Source: Pontibacillus salipaludis (GTDB taxonomy: Bacteria; Bacillota; Bacilli; Bacillales; BH030062). From it: a stretch of 64,000 nucleotides of DNA. Below are positions 43,882 to 52,945 of the stretch, piece by piece. Position 1 is the stretch's first letter. Each line of letters opens with the position of its first letter. The notes below the pieces were generated by a model, which saw only the letters and a program-made list of their open reading frames with translations, did no database searches and was not told the origin of the DNA. The stretch covers positions 41,207-105,206 of the forward strand of contig NZ_BMIN01000015.1 of NCBI RefSeq assembly GCF_014642405.1, given 5' to 3'. Made by a program: the position numbers and the translations under genes.

Positions 43882-45226
43882 GTTCTTCCTCCTTTTCCAT
43901 ACCCCATACTTGGCAATCTAAAACGCCATCTTGTACTTTAACTTGTATAGGATCTCCTGGTTGGACGTCTGAAATTGTTTTCACCACACTACCATCTTGA
44001 TCAAAAGGAATAGCATAGCCTCTTTTCATGATTTCAAGTGGGTTTAGCAAGGATAGTTTGTTTAACACCTGCGTATAGCTATTAACTTTGGATCGTTTTT
44101 CTTGATCCATCGCTCGATTCATTCGTTTTGTCAGTTGAACAAAAGTTTGTTTAGCTCCATCTAAAGATCGTTCTGGGTGTTGCTGCCGCAATCGGTTTAT
44201 CATTACATCAAAATCTTGCTTCTTTCGTTCACGTGTTAAGGATGATGACTTCTTCAACCGCTCAGAGAGACGATCTAAATCTTGTTCCTTTTGTCTCATG
44301 AGTTGTTCTGGATAACGAAATGCATAAGACTTCTGTAAACGATTTAGACGTTCAATTCCTTGACGGTGTTGTACATGCAAGGCTCTTGTTAGTCTATTTT
44401 GCATTGAATGAATGCGCTCTAATACTTCTGTCTGAGAAGGAACAGCTATCTCCGCAGCTCCTGTGGGTGTAGGAGCTCTGTAATCCGCTACAAAGTCACT
44501 GATTGTATAATCCGTTTCATGTCCGACTGCTGAAATTACAGGTACAGTTGAATCGGCAATGGCTCTCGCTACTATTTCTTCATTAAAAGCCCACAATTCT
44601 TCAATTGAACCTCCACCTCGCCCAGCAATGATGACGTCAAAACTACCGAGTTCATTTACTTTTTTAATTGCCTGGGAAATAGAGTTAGCAGCGTTTTTCC
44701 CCTGAACGAGCACAGGAAATACCGCTACTTTCACAAGAGGATAGCGTCTTTTAATAGTGGTTAAAATGTCACGAACTGCAGCACCTGTTGGGGATGTAAT
44801 GACTGCTATGGACTCAGGATAAGGCGGGAGAGGTAGCTTTCTGGAATCTTCGAAAAGACCTTCTGTAGACAACTTTTTCTTTAACTCTTCATATGCAAGG
44901 TAAAGAGCACCTAAACCATCAGGCTCCATATGTTGAATATATAGCTGATACTGCCCATGGGGTTCGTATACACCGATTTCCCCTTTGATCAAGACATTCA
45001 TCCCATCTTCAGGTTTAAACTTCAAGCGCCGATTATTGCCAGCAAACATCACTGCATTCACCCGAGATTTATTATCCTTAATGGTTAAATACATGTGTCC
45101 ACGGCTGTGGTGCTTAAAGTTAGAAATCTCCCCCTTTAACCAGATATCGGTTAAATGGGGGTCCGTTTCAAACTTACGCTTAATGTATTTAGTTAAGGCG
45201 GACACCGTCAAATAATTGTCTTGCAC
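43874..45226 (-). CDS. xseA: exodeoxyribonuclease VII large subunit
   Basis: 450 residues. N-terminal OB-fold ([27 protein letters not shown]), catalytic domain with [15 protein letters not shown] and [20 protein letters not shown], and a long C-terminal coiled coil rich in R, Q and K. It degrades single-stranded DNA with XseB. The GTG start at 45226 has AAGGAG 9 nt upstream, 2 nt after the folD stop. Confidence 0.96.
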   Translation of the reverse strand: MQDNYLTVSALTKYIKRKFETDPHLTDIWLKGEISNFKHHSRGHMYLTIKDNKSRVNAVMFAGNNRRLKFKPEDGMNVLIKGEIGVYEPHGQYQLYIQHMEPDGLGALYLAYEELKKKLSTEGLFEDSRKLPLPPYPESIAVITSPTGAAVRDILTTIKRRYPLVKVAVFPVLVQGKNAANSISQAIKKVNELGSFDVIIAGRGGGSIEELWAFNEEIVARAIADSTVPVISAVGHETDYTISDFVADYRAPTPTGAAEIAVPSQTEVLERIHSMQNRLTRALHVQHRQGIERLNRLQKSYAFRYPEQLMRQKEQDLDRLSERLKKSSSLTRERKKQDFDVMINRLRQQHPERSLDGAKQTFVQLTKRMNRAMDQEKRSKVNSYTQVLNKLSLLNPLEIMKRGYAIPFDQDGSVVKTISDVQPGDPIQVKVQDGVLDCQVWGMEKEEEHE

Positions 45227-45228
45227 GG

Positions 45229-46098
45229 TTAAGAACTCCTTTGAGGAATCTGATTAAGCTGTTTTGCCGCCTGTATTGTATTCTTTAGCAACATTGTAAT
45301 CGTCATAGGCCCTACACCACGTGGTACAGGTGTAATGTAAGATGCTTTTTCAAGCGCTGATTCAAAATCAACGTCACCAGTAAGACTTCCATCTTCGATA
45401 CGGTTTACACCTACATCAATTACTACAGCGCCATCTTTAATGTCTTCTCCTGATATAAATCCGGGCTTACCGACAGCCACAATAAGAATATCTGCTTTCT
45501 GAGTAAATTCTTTGATGTTTTTCGTACGAGAGTGACAATATGTAACCGTCGCATTTTCATTAAGGAGCATCTGCCCAATAGGCTTGCCCACAATACGGCT
45601 GCGACCAAGTACTACTACATGTTTTCCTTCTAGGCTAATTTCTTTCTCTTTGAACATCGTTAAAATGCCAAGTGGAGTACAAGGTAAGAAAGTGTCTTTG
45701 CCTGCCATCATACGACCAATGCTTATAGGATGGAATCCATCAACGTCTTTACTTGGAGAAATGGCTTCAATGATCTCATCTTCATTGATATGATCTGGTA
45801 ATGGTAGCTGCACAAGAATCCCATGAACTTCAGAGTCGTGATTAAGGCGATCCACTAAATCTAACAATTCTTGTTGCGTAACCTCTTCAGGAAGCTCAAT
45901 AAGATTTGACTCGAGGCCAACTTTCTTTGAAGCTTTGTCCTTACCTCTTACGTAGGATAAAGATGCGGGATCGTTTCCAACAATGACGACCGCTAACCCC
46001 GGAACTACCCCTAGTTCGCGGAGATCGGCTACCTCCTTCGTCATTCGCTCTCTGATATCCTCTGCTAATTCTCGTCCATAAATAATTTCTGCTGACAT
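45229..46098 (-). CDS. folD: methylenetetrahydrofolate dehydrogenase/cyclohydrolase
   Basis: 289 residues. The catalytic tyrosine and lysine are in LSYVRGKDKASKKVG; LVQLPLPDHINEDEI and the dinucleotide site VVLGRSRIVGKPIGQMLL follow, with PVPRGVGPMTITMLLKNT at the end. It interconverts 5,10-methylene-, methenyl- and 10-formyl-tetrahydrofolate. The ATG at 46098 has GGTGG upstream; the frame to 46125 overlaps nusB. Confidence 0.96.
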   Translation of the reverse strand: MSAEIIYGRELAEDIRERMTKEVADLRELGVVPGLAVVIVGNDPASLSYVRGKDKASKKVGLESNLIELPEEVTQQELLDLVDRLNHDSEVHGILVQLPLPDHINEDEIIEAISPSKDVDGFHPISIGRMMAGKDTFLPCTPLGILTMFKEKEISLEGKHVVVLGRSRIVGKPIGQMLLNENATVTYCHSRTKNIKEFTQKADILIVAVGKPGFISGEDIKDGAVVIDVGVNRIEDGSLTGDVDFESALEKASYITPVPRGVGPMTITMLLKNTIQAAKQLNQIPQRSS

Positions 46099-46117
46099 GG
46101 AATCCACCCTCTCACAT

Positions 46118-46507
46118 TTAGTCAATCATTTTCTTTAATACACCGTTCACAAAACTACCTGACTTGTCATCGCCAAATGTTTTAGCTAGCTCAATTGCTT
46201 CATTAATGGAGACCTTTTCAGGAATATCTTCTTGATATTTCATTTCGTAAACGGCAATACGAATAATTGTTTTCTCAACAGATGCAATACGATTAAACGA
46301 CCATTTTTCAAGATGACTTGAGATCTGCTCATCGATCACTGCTTGGTTTTCTTTAACACCAAAAACGAGTTGATCCAGGAAGGCGTCATGAACCTGTCCA
46401 TCTTCTTCCTCTAAAATGTTTTCAATCGCTTCGTTCGCATCCATTTCATTTATGTCCATTTGAAAAAGCGCCTGAAATGCCTTTTCTCTTGCTGTATGAC
46501 GATTCAT
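46118..46507 (-). CDS. nusB: transcription antitermination factor NusB
   Basis: 129 residues, all-helical. N-terminal [20 protein letters not shown] is typical, with the arginine-rich boxA RNA-binding face; [42 protein letters not shown] C-terminal residues complete the family pattern. It acts in rRNA antitermination. The second of two tandem ATGs (46507) has the better 8-nt spacing to AAGGAG; 46510 is possible. Confidence 0.95.
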   Translation of the reverse strand: MNRHTAREKAFQALFQMDINEMDANEAIENILEEEDGQVHDAFLDQLVFGVKENQAVIDEQISSHLEKWSFNRIASVEKTIIRIAVYEMKYQEDIPEKVSINEAIELAKTFGDDKSGSFVNGVLKKMID

Positions 46508-46677
46508 CATTCATTCTCCTTTATGTTTCTTTCCGTTAAGAATGATAACACGTAATAATCATAAATGCTATAAATAATAGAACGGCAGCGATTAAAAGCA
46601 CTATCATAATCTTTTCGGCGTTCGGGGGATTTTATAGGAACAGCATACCCAAAACTATAGAGAGGTAACCGTGGGTG

Positions 46678-47634
46678 TTATAGGGTGTGCGGGGAGTGAT
46701 AAAGGAGAGATCTTTTGTGTCCGGAAGTTTGGAGGTTCATTTTGCTGAGGAAGTATTTAGATACTGCTTGGTCATTATGTTGGATGAGTTCTCTGAATGT
46801 AGCGTTATTAATTGTCTTATAACCGAGTAGGAAATAGTCTGATATGGTTCTTAAATGAGCATCTGAGGAGAAAAAGTAACATCCAGAACACCTCCACCTT
46901 CTTCTCGTCCACTTCATCGGAGACATGAAGCACCTTGGACATTCTACTCCTTTATTTAAATCATCATAATGAATCCCATACTTCTTTAAAACATCTATAG
47001 GGCCTAAAGGGGTGTTAGAGTTCAATATAATCTTGTTGATATTCGAAGGTAACGTATTTTCAGAAATATTTTCTGCTTTTAAATTAATGATCTTCTGTTG
47101 GAGATTTTCTACATGAGTGATTGTGTGTTGATGAGGGTTTATTTCAGAAGCTTTTAGTACACAAGAGGGGTGGGTCATGACAACGAAGCATTTAATAGGC
47201 ATAAGAAAATTATTTGAAGAAAACCAATTAGCTAATTGCCTTCGTTGCCTTCCTAATTGAGCTAGAGGGTTAGGTAAACGCTCTTCCCGCCCTTTTAACT
47301 TTCTTATGAGCTGATCAAAAGTTGAATCAAATTCGATTATACCTGATATATTCTTCACTTCTAATATGATCGCCTGGTGGTCTGTCAAAATCAAAGTATC
47401 GATTTGAAAGGCTTTATTCGTCTCAATCAACCTCACATCATGGAAAACACGATATTGATCTTGAGGTAAGAAGCTTAATGGGTAATCTAACTCCTGCTCC
47501 CCCCAAAATCCAGCCTTTCTCATTTTCAGACTTTTTATAATGGTTGGCCGTTTGGGATGACTCTTGGGCAATCTTCTTTCTAACACTTCCTCTTGTCTAA
47601 TTATAAGAGGAATGCTTCTTTGCTTAACGATCAT
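46678..47634 (-). CDS. NERD-domain protein with C-terminal zinc ribbon
   Basis: 318 residues. A NERD (nuclease-related) domain spans about 38-150: GFWGEQELDYPL, VFHDVRLIETNKAFQIDTLIL and AIILEVKNISG carry the E, D and ExK residues expected of a restriction-endonuclease-like core. The C-terminal part has CPRCFMSPMKWTRRRWRCSGC (two CxxC pairs, about 238-258), probably zinc-binding. AGGGAG precedes the ATG. NERD proteins are suspected DNA-processing enzymes of unknown role. It sits alone between nusB and the 124-bp repeat array; this position is not part of the conserved B. subtilis order. Confidence 0.85.
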   Translation of the reverse strand: MIVKQRSIPLIIRQEEVLERRLPKSHPKRPTIIKSLKMRKAGFWGEQELDYPLSFLPQDQYRVFHDVRLIETNKAFQIDTLILTDHQAIILEVKNISGIIEFDSTFDQLIRKLKGREERLPNPLAQLGRQRRQLANWFSSNNFLMPIKCFVVMTHPSCVLKASEINPHQHTITHVENLQQKIINLKAENISENTLPSNINKIILNSNTPLGPIDVLKKYGIHYDDLNKGVECPRCFMSPMKWTRRRWRCSGCYFFSSDAHLRTISDYFLLGYKTINNATFRELIQHNDQAVSKYFLSKMNLQTSGHKRSLLYHSPHTL

Positions 47635-47779
47635 TTCTCACTCTCCCTTACATGAATATTAAATTACAAGTTCTTTGTCTACATAATTCGACTGAATGAC
47701 CTGATTTCCTTTTATTGAGTGTTTTCTTTCTAAAAATTTTTTGTTCATCTGATGAGATGTTATGTGGAGAATTCCACTA

Positions 47780-48505
47780 CACAGTTTGGTAAGTTCGGTT
47801 GGTTTTTTAAGAACTTCATTCTTACTTTAGTTACTTCTACGCCTTTTTTGGTAACTTCTCTGGCTTTTTTGGTAACTCCTCTTTACCCTTTGGTAACTTC
47901 GCTAGCCAGTTTGGTAAATCCTCTGACTTTTCAGGAAATTCATTCTCTCTTTAGTTACTTCTATCCCTTCTTTGGTAACTGCTGTCCCCTTTTTAGTAAC
48001 TACTCCTCACCCTTTCGTAACTTCGCTCCCCAGTTTGGTAAATCCATTGACTTTTTAAGAACTTCAACCTCTCTTTAGTTACTTCTATTCCTTCTTTGGT
48101 AACTGCTGTCCCCTTTTTAGTAACTACTCCTCACCCTTTCGTAACTTCACTCACCTGTTTAGTAAATCCACTGACTTTTTAGGAAATTCATTCTCTCTTT
48201 AGTTATTTCTATTCCTTCTTTAGTAACTGCTCTCCCCTTTTTAATAACTACTCCTCACCCTTTCGTAACTTCGCTCACCTGTTTGGTAAATCCACTGGCT
48301 TTTTAGGAAATTCATTCTCTCTTTAGTTACTTCTATTCCTTCTTTAGTAACTGCTCTCCCCTTTTTAATAACTACTCCTCACCCTTTCGTAACTTCGCTC
48401 ACCTGTTTGGTAAATCCACTGACTTTTTAAGAACTTCAACCTCTCTTTAGTTACTTCTATTCCTTCATTAGTAACTGCTCCTCTCTTTCCAGAACTTGCT
48501 CTCAT
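47780..48505. repeat. higher-order tandem repeat: 21-bp monomers in 124-bp units
   Basis: About 35 degenerate monomers of 20-21 bp, consensus on the plus strand near CTTTTTGGTAACTnCtc, run through the region. From about 47882 six successive monomers (spacing 21, 21, 20, 20, 21, 21) form a 124-bp unit: the marker CTCACCCTTTCG occurs at 48006, 48130, 48254 and 48378, exactly 124 bp apart, with a diverged copy at 47882. The earlier part holds single monomers. No spacers as in CRISPR, and reading frames through it are interrupted. The rest of 47635-47779 shows nothing recognisable. Confidence 0.9.
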
Positions 48506-48506
48506 A

Positions 48507-48545
48507 CAAAAAAACCACAAAGAAGACTCTGTCTCCTTTGTGGTT
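48507..48545 (-). terminator. terminator of the accB-accC-yqhY transcript
   Basis: AACCACAAAG/CTTTGTGGTT stem (48513-48522 with 48536-48545), then seven T residues on the minus strand; 13 nt after the yqhY stop. Confidence 0.88.
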
Positions 48546-48558
48546 CATGGAATCCCTT

Positions 48559-48978
48559 TTATACGCCTGGGATCTCTTCTTCTTCTTCCTCTAATTCTTC
48601 TTTCGTTGGTTCCATTTGGATGCCAACGATGTGAACGTTAATTTCTTTGATTTCAAGGGCTGTCATATTTTTAAGAGCCTGACGTGTGCTGTCTTGAATC
48701 TTTTGGGCGGTTTGCGGAATGGAGATTCCAAAGTCCATCACAACATAAATATCAATTACGATACCTTCGTCGGATAGTTCAACTTTAATCCCTTTTCCGT
48801 GATTTTTCTTGCCGCCAAGTCGTTCCGCTACACCACTTGCGAAGTTGCCTCGCATGGATGCAACGCCTTCTACTTCTGATGCTGCAATACCGGCAATGAC
48901 TTCAATAACCTCTGGAGCAATTTCCACTTTACCTAAGCTGGAGTCATCTCCAACGTTTAATAAATGATTTTCACTCAT
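48559..48978 (-). CDS. yqhY: Asp23/Gls24-family protein YqhY
   Basis: 139 residues. Asp23 family pattern: GKVEIAPEVIEVIAGIAASEVEGVASMRG, then ERLGGKKNHGKGIKVEL and IDIYVVMDFGISIPQTAQKIQ, with a very acidic tail (TKEELEEEEEEIPGV). B. subtilis YqhY is encoded with accBC and influences acetyl-CoA carboxylase activity. The ATG at 48978 has AAGGAG 8 nt upstream. It lies 18 nt after accC. Confidence 0.92.
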   Translation of the reverse strand: MSENHLLNVGDDSSLGKVEIAPEVIEVIAGIAASEVEGVASMRGNFASGVAERLGGKKNHGKGIKVELSDEGIVIDIYVVMDFGISIPQTAQKIQDSTRQALKNMTALEIKEINVHIVGIQMEPTKEELEEEEEEIPGV

Positions 48979-48996
48979 TTTGGTCACTCCTTTGTG

Positions 48997-50352
48997 TTAT
49001 TCCTCTTCCATTATAGTATAAGTTTCAAGGAATTTCGTATTAAAATCTCCTCCGCGGAAGACTTCGTGTTCCATCATGCGACGATGGAATGGAATCGTTG
49101 TATGAACGCCTTCAATCACAAACTCATCAAGAGCACGCTTCATACGGTCCATCGCCTCTTCGCGCGTGTTACCGTAAGTGATCAACTTCGCAATCATTGA
49201 ATCATAATAAGGAGGAATCATCCAACCAGGATAGGCTGCGGAGTCAACACGGACACCGAAACCGCCCGGAGGAAGATACATCTCAATTCGACCTGGCGAT
49301 GGCATGAAGTTTTTGAACGGGTTCTCAGCATTAATACGACATTCAATGGAATGACCCTCGAATTCAATTTGGTCTTGAGAGAATTGGAGCGATTCATTGT
49401 TCCCTATGCGAATCATTTCCTTAATCAAGTCAACACCTGTAACCATTTCAGTAACAGGGTGTTCTACCTGTATGCGAGTATTCATCTCCATAAAGTAGAA
49501 GCTATTGTTCTTTTGGTCGAAGATGAATTCTACTGTACCCGCTCCAGAATAATTAACGGCTAAAGCTGCCTTAATGGCTGCGTCTCCCATTTCAGCACGA
49601 AGGTCTGGTCCTAGTGCCGGAGAAGGTGTTTCTTCGATTAATTTTTGCAAGCGACGTTGCACAGAACAATCGCGTTCACCAAGGTGAATAGCGTTACCAT
49701 GGTTGTCGGCAATAATTTGAATTTCTACGTGACGGAAATCTTCAATGAATTTCTCTAAATAGACACCAGGATTCCCGAAGGCTTTTTCCGCTTCGTTTTG
49801 TGTAACGCGGATTCCCTTTTTCAGTTCTTCTTCATTTCGTGCGACACGGATTCCTTTTCCGCCACCACCAGCTGTTGCTTTAATGATAACTGGATAACCG
49901 ATTTGCTCAGCTACCTGAAGGCCATGTTCTTCGTCACGAATTAAGCCTTCAGAGCCAGGAACAACTGGCACTCCAGCTTCTTTCATCGTTTCACGGGCAA
50001 CATCCTTGGTACCCATTTTACGAATGGCTTGAGCGCTTGGTCCGATAAATGTAATATTGCATTCATCGCAGATCTCAGCGAAATCAGGATTCTCAGATAA
50101 AAATCCGTAACCCGGGTGAATCGCATCTGATTCTGTTAAAGTCGCTACGCTCATAATATTTGTGAAGTTCAAGTAGCTTTCACTACTCAAGGTTGGTCCA
50201 ATACAATATGCTTCATCTGCTAATTGAACGTGTAGAGATTCTTTGTCCGCTTCAGAATAGACGGCCACTGTTTCAATGTCCATCTCCTTACAAGCTCGTA
50301 TAATCCGAACGGCGATCTCTCCACGGTTCGCGATTAAGATTTTCTTGATCAC
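48997..50352 (-). CDS. accC: acetyl-CoA carboxylase biotin carboxylase subunit
   Basis: 451 residues with ATP-grasp fold. The glycine-rich loop [35 protein letters not shown] and [18 protein letters not shown] are diagnostic. It carboxylates the biotin on AccB at the first committed step of fatty acid synthesis. The GTG start at 50352 has AAGGGGA upstream, 12 nt after accB. Confidence 0.97.
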   Translation of the reverse strand: MIKKILIANRGEIAVRIIRACKEMDIETVAVYSEADKESLHVQLADEAYCIGPTLSSESYLNFTNIMSVATLTESDAIHPGYGFLSENPDFAEICDECNITFIGPSAQAIRKMGTKDVARETMKEAGVPVVPGSEGLIRDEEHGLQVAEQIGYPVIIKATAGGGGKGIRVARNEEELKKGIRVTQNEAEKAFGNPGVYLEKFIEDFRHVEIQIIADNHGNAIHLGERDCSVQRRLQKLIEETPSPALGPDLRAEMGDAAIKAALAVNYSGAGTVEFIFDQKNNSFYFMEMNTRIQVEHPVTEMVTGVDLIKEMIRIGNNESLQFSQDQIEFEGHSIECRINAENPFKNFMPSPGRIEMYLPPGGFGVRVDSAAYPGWMIPPYYDSMIAKLITYGNTREEAMDRMKRALDEFVIEGVHTTIPFHRRMMEHEVFRGGDFNTKFLETYTIMEEE

Positions 50353-50364
50353 AGTTCCATCCCC

Positions 50365-50856
50365 TTATTCGGATTTCACTCGGAATAATGGTTGGCCATA
50401 TTCAACAAGCTGACCATTTTCAACGAGTACTTCTACTATTTTACCATTTACTTCAGCTTCAATCTCGTTAAAGAGCTTCATCGCTTCTACGATACACACA
50501 ACAGAGTCCTTCGTTACAACGTCTCCGTTTTTAACGAAAGCTTCAGCGTCTGGTGAAGAAGCTTCATAGAATGTTCCTACCATAGGAGAAACAATCTCAT
50601 GATCGTAATCTACTTTTGTTTCTTGTTGAGGTTCAGGTTTTGGCTCCTCAGCTGCTGGAGTTTGCTGTGCCTGCGGCGCAGGCTGTGCTGGCTGCTCTGT
50701 CACAACGGGTTGAGCTGGTGCTGCTGGGCGCTCGATTACCTCTCCTGTATTTTTCTTCATTGATACGGTTGTTCCATTGCTCTCATATGTAAACTCATCG
50801 ATTGATGATTCATCGATTAATTTAATGAGTTCACGAATTTCTTGTACTTTTAACAT
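50365..50856 (-). CDS. accB: acetyl-CoA carboxylase biotin carboxyl carrier protein
   Basis: 163 residues. The N-terminal segment [20 protein letters not shown], a P/A/Q-rich linker (about 45-85), and the biotinyl domain with [18 protein letters not shown] (biotin on the lysine of EAMK) are clear. The ATG at 50856 follows AAGGGGTG; upstream extension to 50913 has no ribosome site. The 200-nt upstream gap to spoIIIAH includes a weak cre-like AGTAAGCGCTTTCT on the minus strand at 50956-50969. Confidence 0.96.
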   Translation of the reverse strand: MLKVQEIRELIKLIDESSIDEFTYESNGTTVSMKKNTGEVIERPAAPAQPVVTEQPAQPAPQAQQTPAAEEPKPEPQQETKVDYDHEIVSPMVGTFYEASSPDAEAFVKNGDVVTKDSVVCIVEAMKLFNEIEAEVNGKIVEVLVENGQLVEYGQPLFRVKSE

Positions 50857-51027
50857 ATTTTGCGCACCCCTTCTATATTTGAAATGCATATTATTAACTG
50901 GTACTAATAACACCTCTTAACATTTTACGACAAAGAGTAGTAAAACTTCAACCTACTAGAAAGCGCTTACTACATCTTTTCTCTATTAGAAAGGGGTTTT
51001 CCTCTCCTTTAAATAAAAAATTAGATA

Positions 51028-51069
51028 GAAAAAAATCAGCTTTCGCACGCATTGGAGTGCGAAAGCTGA
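51028..51069 (-). terminator. terminator of the spoIIIA operon
   Basis: TCAGCTTTCGCAC/GTGCGAAAGCTGA 13-bp stem (51036-51048 with 51057-51069), followed by a T run on the minus strand; 5 nt after the spoIIIAH stop. Confidence 0.92.
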
Positions 51070-51073
51070 CTAC

Positions 51074-51655
51074 TTACTTCTCGTTAGGGATGTATTCGAC
51101 CACAACTGGTACTGGTCCAAATTCATCATATACAATTTGGTGAATTTGACTGACGTCTTGTTTAGACATTTCATCTGCTTTAACCTTTACTAACACTTTT
51201 TCATCTTCTGCTCTCACAAACACATCTGGATAGTCTGCCTTTGCTGCAATCGATTGTTGAGCAACCGATTCTTTTGTGCTTAGCTCACGAATCTTATCAA
51301 TTTCGTTTTTTGCATCGTTAACTTCTTCAGCGGAAACTTCACTAGAAGCCATGATGTTCTCTAACTCTTCGATTTTCTTTGAACGGCTATCCATAATGTC
51401 TAATTGCATGGAAGAGAAATATTGATCAGAAGAAAGACTTGATGTAGCAGTTCCTTCCCCTTCTGTTGCAGCCTCTCCTTCTTGAGCTGTTGCATCCCCT
51501 TCAGTTGGTGTTCCAGCTGTTTGTTGATCAGCACTTTCTTCATCACCCATGTAAGCGAGTTCCCCTTCTGGTGGAGAAGTCATGTAATACACGCTTAATA
51601 CAATCATCAAACTCAACATCGTTAGTAACCATACCGTTTGCTTTTTTAACATCAT
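51074..51655 (-). CDS. spoIIIAH: SpoIIIAH, mother-cell component of the feeding-tube channel
   Basis: 193 residues. One N-terminal membrane helix (about 8-26), an acidic low-complexity stretch (about 40-75) and a C-terminal YscJ/FliF-like ring-building domain (about 95-193). It binds forespore SpoIIQ across the intermembrane space to form the engulfment channel. AAGGAGG precedes tandem ATGs at 51655/51652. Last gene of the operon. Confidence 0.94.
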   Translation of the reverse strand: MMLKKQTVWLLTMLSLMIVLSVYYMTSPPEGELAYMGDEESADQQTAGTPTEGDATAQEGEAATEGEGTATSSLSSDQYFSSMQLDIMDSRSKKIEELENIMASSEVSAEEVNDAKNEIDKIRELSTKESVAQQSIAAKADYPDVFVRAEDEKVLVKVKADEMSKQDVSQIHQIVYDEFGPVPVVVEYIPNEK

Positions 51656-51669
51656 TCTTTCATTCCTCC

Positions 51670-52317
51670 TTATTTTTTCGGCATTACCGAAATGCGATGT
51701 GTAGGAACATCTAATGTTCGTGAAACTGTTTCAACAATCCACTCTTTCACTTTCATGTGATCAGCGCCTTTTGCTACAACCCCGACTCCTCTAACTGATG
51801 GTTTATCGGTCCTGATTAGCAAAGGAGCTTCTTGGTCGCCTTGTCTTGTAACCACAATTTGTTCATCTTCAGTAAAGTCTTCAATCTTTCGTTCTCCACC
51901 ACTCTTATCATTTTCTGTGGTGTGTTGCTTGCTAACGGTTGTATTCTTTTCATAAACTTTTGCTTCAGTAGAATCTAAGTTCACCATAACTTCAACTTCA
52001 GAAACGCCTTGAATTTTCTCGAGGAGCTCCTTTAGCTCCTTCTCGTAATACGTTTCCACCTCTGACATCAACATGTCTGCCTCGTCCTTTTTTTGCCCAA
52101 ACGTTTCTTGTTCATTAGGTTGAACACTCTCTGTTTGGACAGGAGGCGAGACCCCTTCACTACCAGCTTCATCACTTGTGAAGAAGTCTCCAACTAACAG
52201 AATAAGTAACCCTAGCAAACCAACCAGAACAACATAAGCTAGTTTAGTAGGCTTTTCTCCATCTGGTGTCTTAAGCTTAAGCAATGAAAAGATGTTATTG
52301 AATGGATTTTTCTTCAT
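51670..52317 (-). CDS. spoIIIAG: SpoIIIAG, ring-forming stage III protein
   Basis: 215 residues. A membrane helix (about 25-45) and an extracytoplasmic ring-building domain with YYEKELKELLEKIQGVSEVEVMV-type sequence and RGVGVVAKGADHMKVKEWIVETV (each quoted in part). SpoIIIAG forms a large ring in the A-Q channel. The ATG at 52317 overlaps the spoIIIAF stop by 4 nt and has GGAGGGG upstream. Confidence 0.93.
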   Translation of the reverse strand: MKKNPFNNIFSLLKLKTPDGEKPTKLAYVVLVGLLGLLILLVGDFFTSDEAGSEGVSPPVQTESVQPNEQETFGQKKDEADMLMSEVETYYEKELKELLEKIQGVSEVEVMVNLDSTEAKVYEKNTTVSKQHTTENDKSGGERKIEDFTEDEQIVVTRQGDQEAPLLIRTDKPSVRGVGVVAKGADHMKVKEWIVETVSRTLDVPTHRISVMPKK

Positions 52318-52934
52318 TGAACCCCTCCTTCCCATTGTAAGATTAGCTGGTCTTCAGGAATGTCCCATGCCGATGATAGATAAGATTTAACAGCATTTAG
52401 TGATTTTTTATCTTCCTGATTCTTTGGCTGCTGATTAAGGTCAATGACAATTTCCTCAACCTCATCAGTACCTGCTTCCTGATCACCACTCTCTTTCATA
52501 GTGACCGTAAGCGACTTCAACCCCTCTAGATTCATTTCTGCATCTTTTTTAAATTGGAAGGAAAAGTTTTGAATCTCTACGTTATGGTCATTCATCAGCT
52601 CCTCCTTCACTTCGTTTTCTAGCTGGACAGCCATCTGTTCTAAAATATATGCACGTTGTGAGGCTTGTATTTCTTTTTTCTTCTCTTCAATTGAATTTTT
52701 CATAGATTCGACCTCTGCTTGGTCATTCCACCGGTTCATTTCTTGTGTGAAAAACTGATCCATATTAACATCGAAAAGCTTAAAAACAGGCTGCAAAAAT
52801 ACAAGGATAAGAAGTAACCCTACAACAAGCTTGATGTATTTTCGAAAGGAAGATGCAGGGAGTAAAAGGTCGGTTACAAGAGCCAGCAGTAAAAAGAGAA
52901 TAATTTGTGTAACCCATTCGGTAATAAAAGCCAC
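52314..52934 (-). CDS. spoIIIAF: SpoIIIAF, stage III sporulation membrane protein
   Basis: 206 residues. Two N-terminal membrane helices (about 10-28 and 33-52) are followed by a coiled coil and a ring-building-motif-like domain in the outer compartment. The GTG at 52934 follows AGGAGGTGAATCG. Overlap with spoIIIAG by 4 nt and an 11-nt gap from spoIIIAE show coupled expression. Confidence 0.92.
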   Translation of the reverse strand: MAFITEWVTQIILFLLLALVTDLLLPASSFRKYIKLVVGLLLILVFLQPVFKLFDVNMDQFFTQEMNRWNDQAEVESMKNSIEEKKKEIQASQRAYILEQMAVQLENEVKEELMNDHNVEIQNFSFQFKKDAEMNLEGLKSLTVTMKESGDQEAGTDEVEEIVIDLNQQPKNQEDKKSLNAVKSYLSSAWDIPEDQLILQWEGGVQ

Positions 52935-52945
52935 CGATTCACCTC

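Noticed and set aside
47752..48078. 108-codon plus-strand frame with a 7-residue repeat (LVTSLAF-like)
   Set aside because: It is produced by the 21-bp period of the tandem array and loses frame where monomers of 20 bp occur; there is no ribosome site.
47780..48505. CRISPR array
   Set aside because: Monomers are contiguous with no unique spacers, repeats are degenerate, and no cas gene is near.
50956..50969. cre site for accB
   Set aside because: The match is 12 of 14 but the outer bases on both sides deviate and no promoter is clearly placed around it; noted with accB only.
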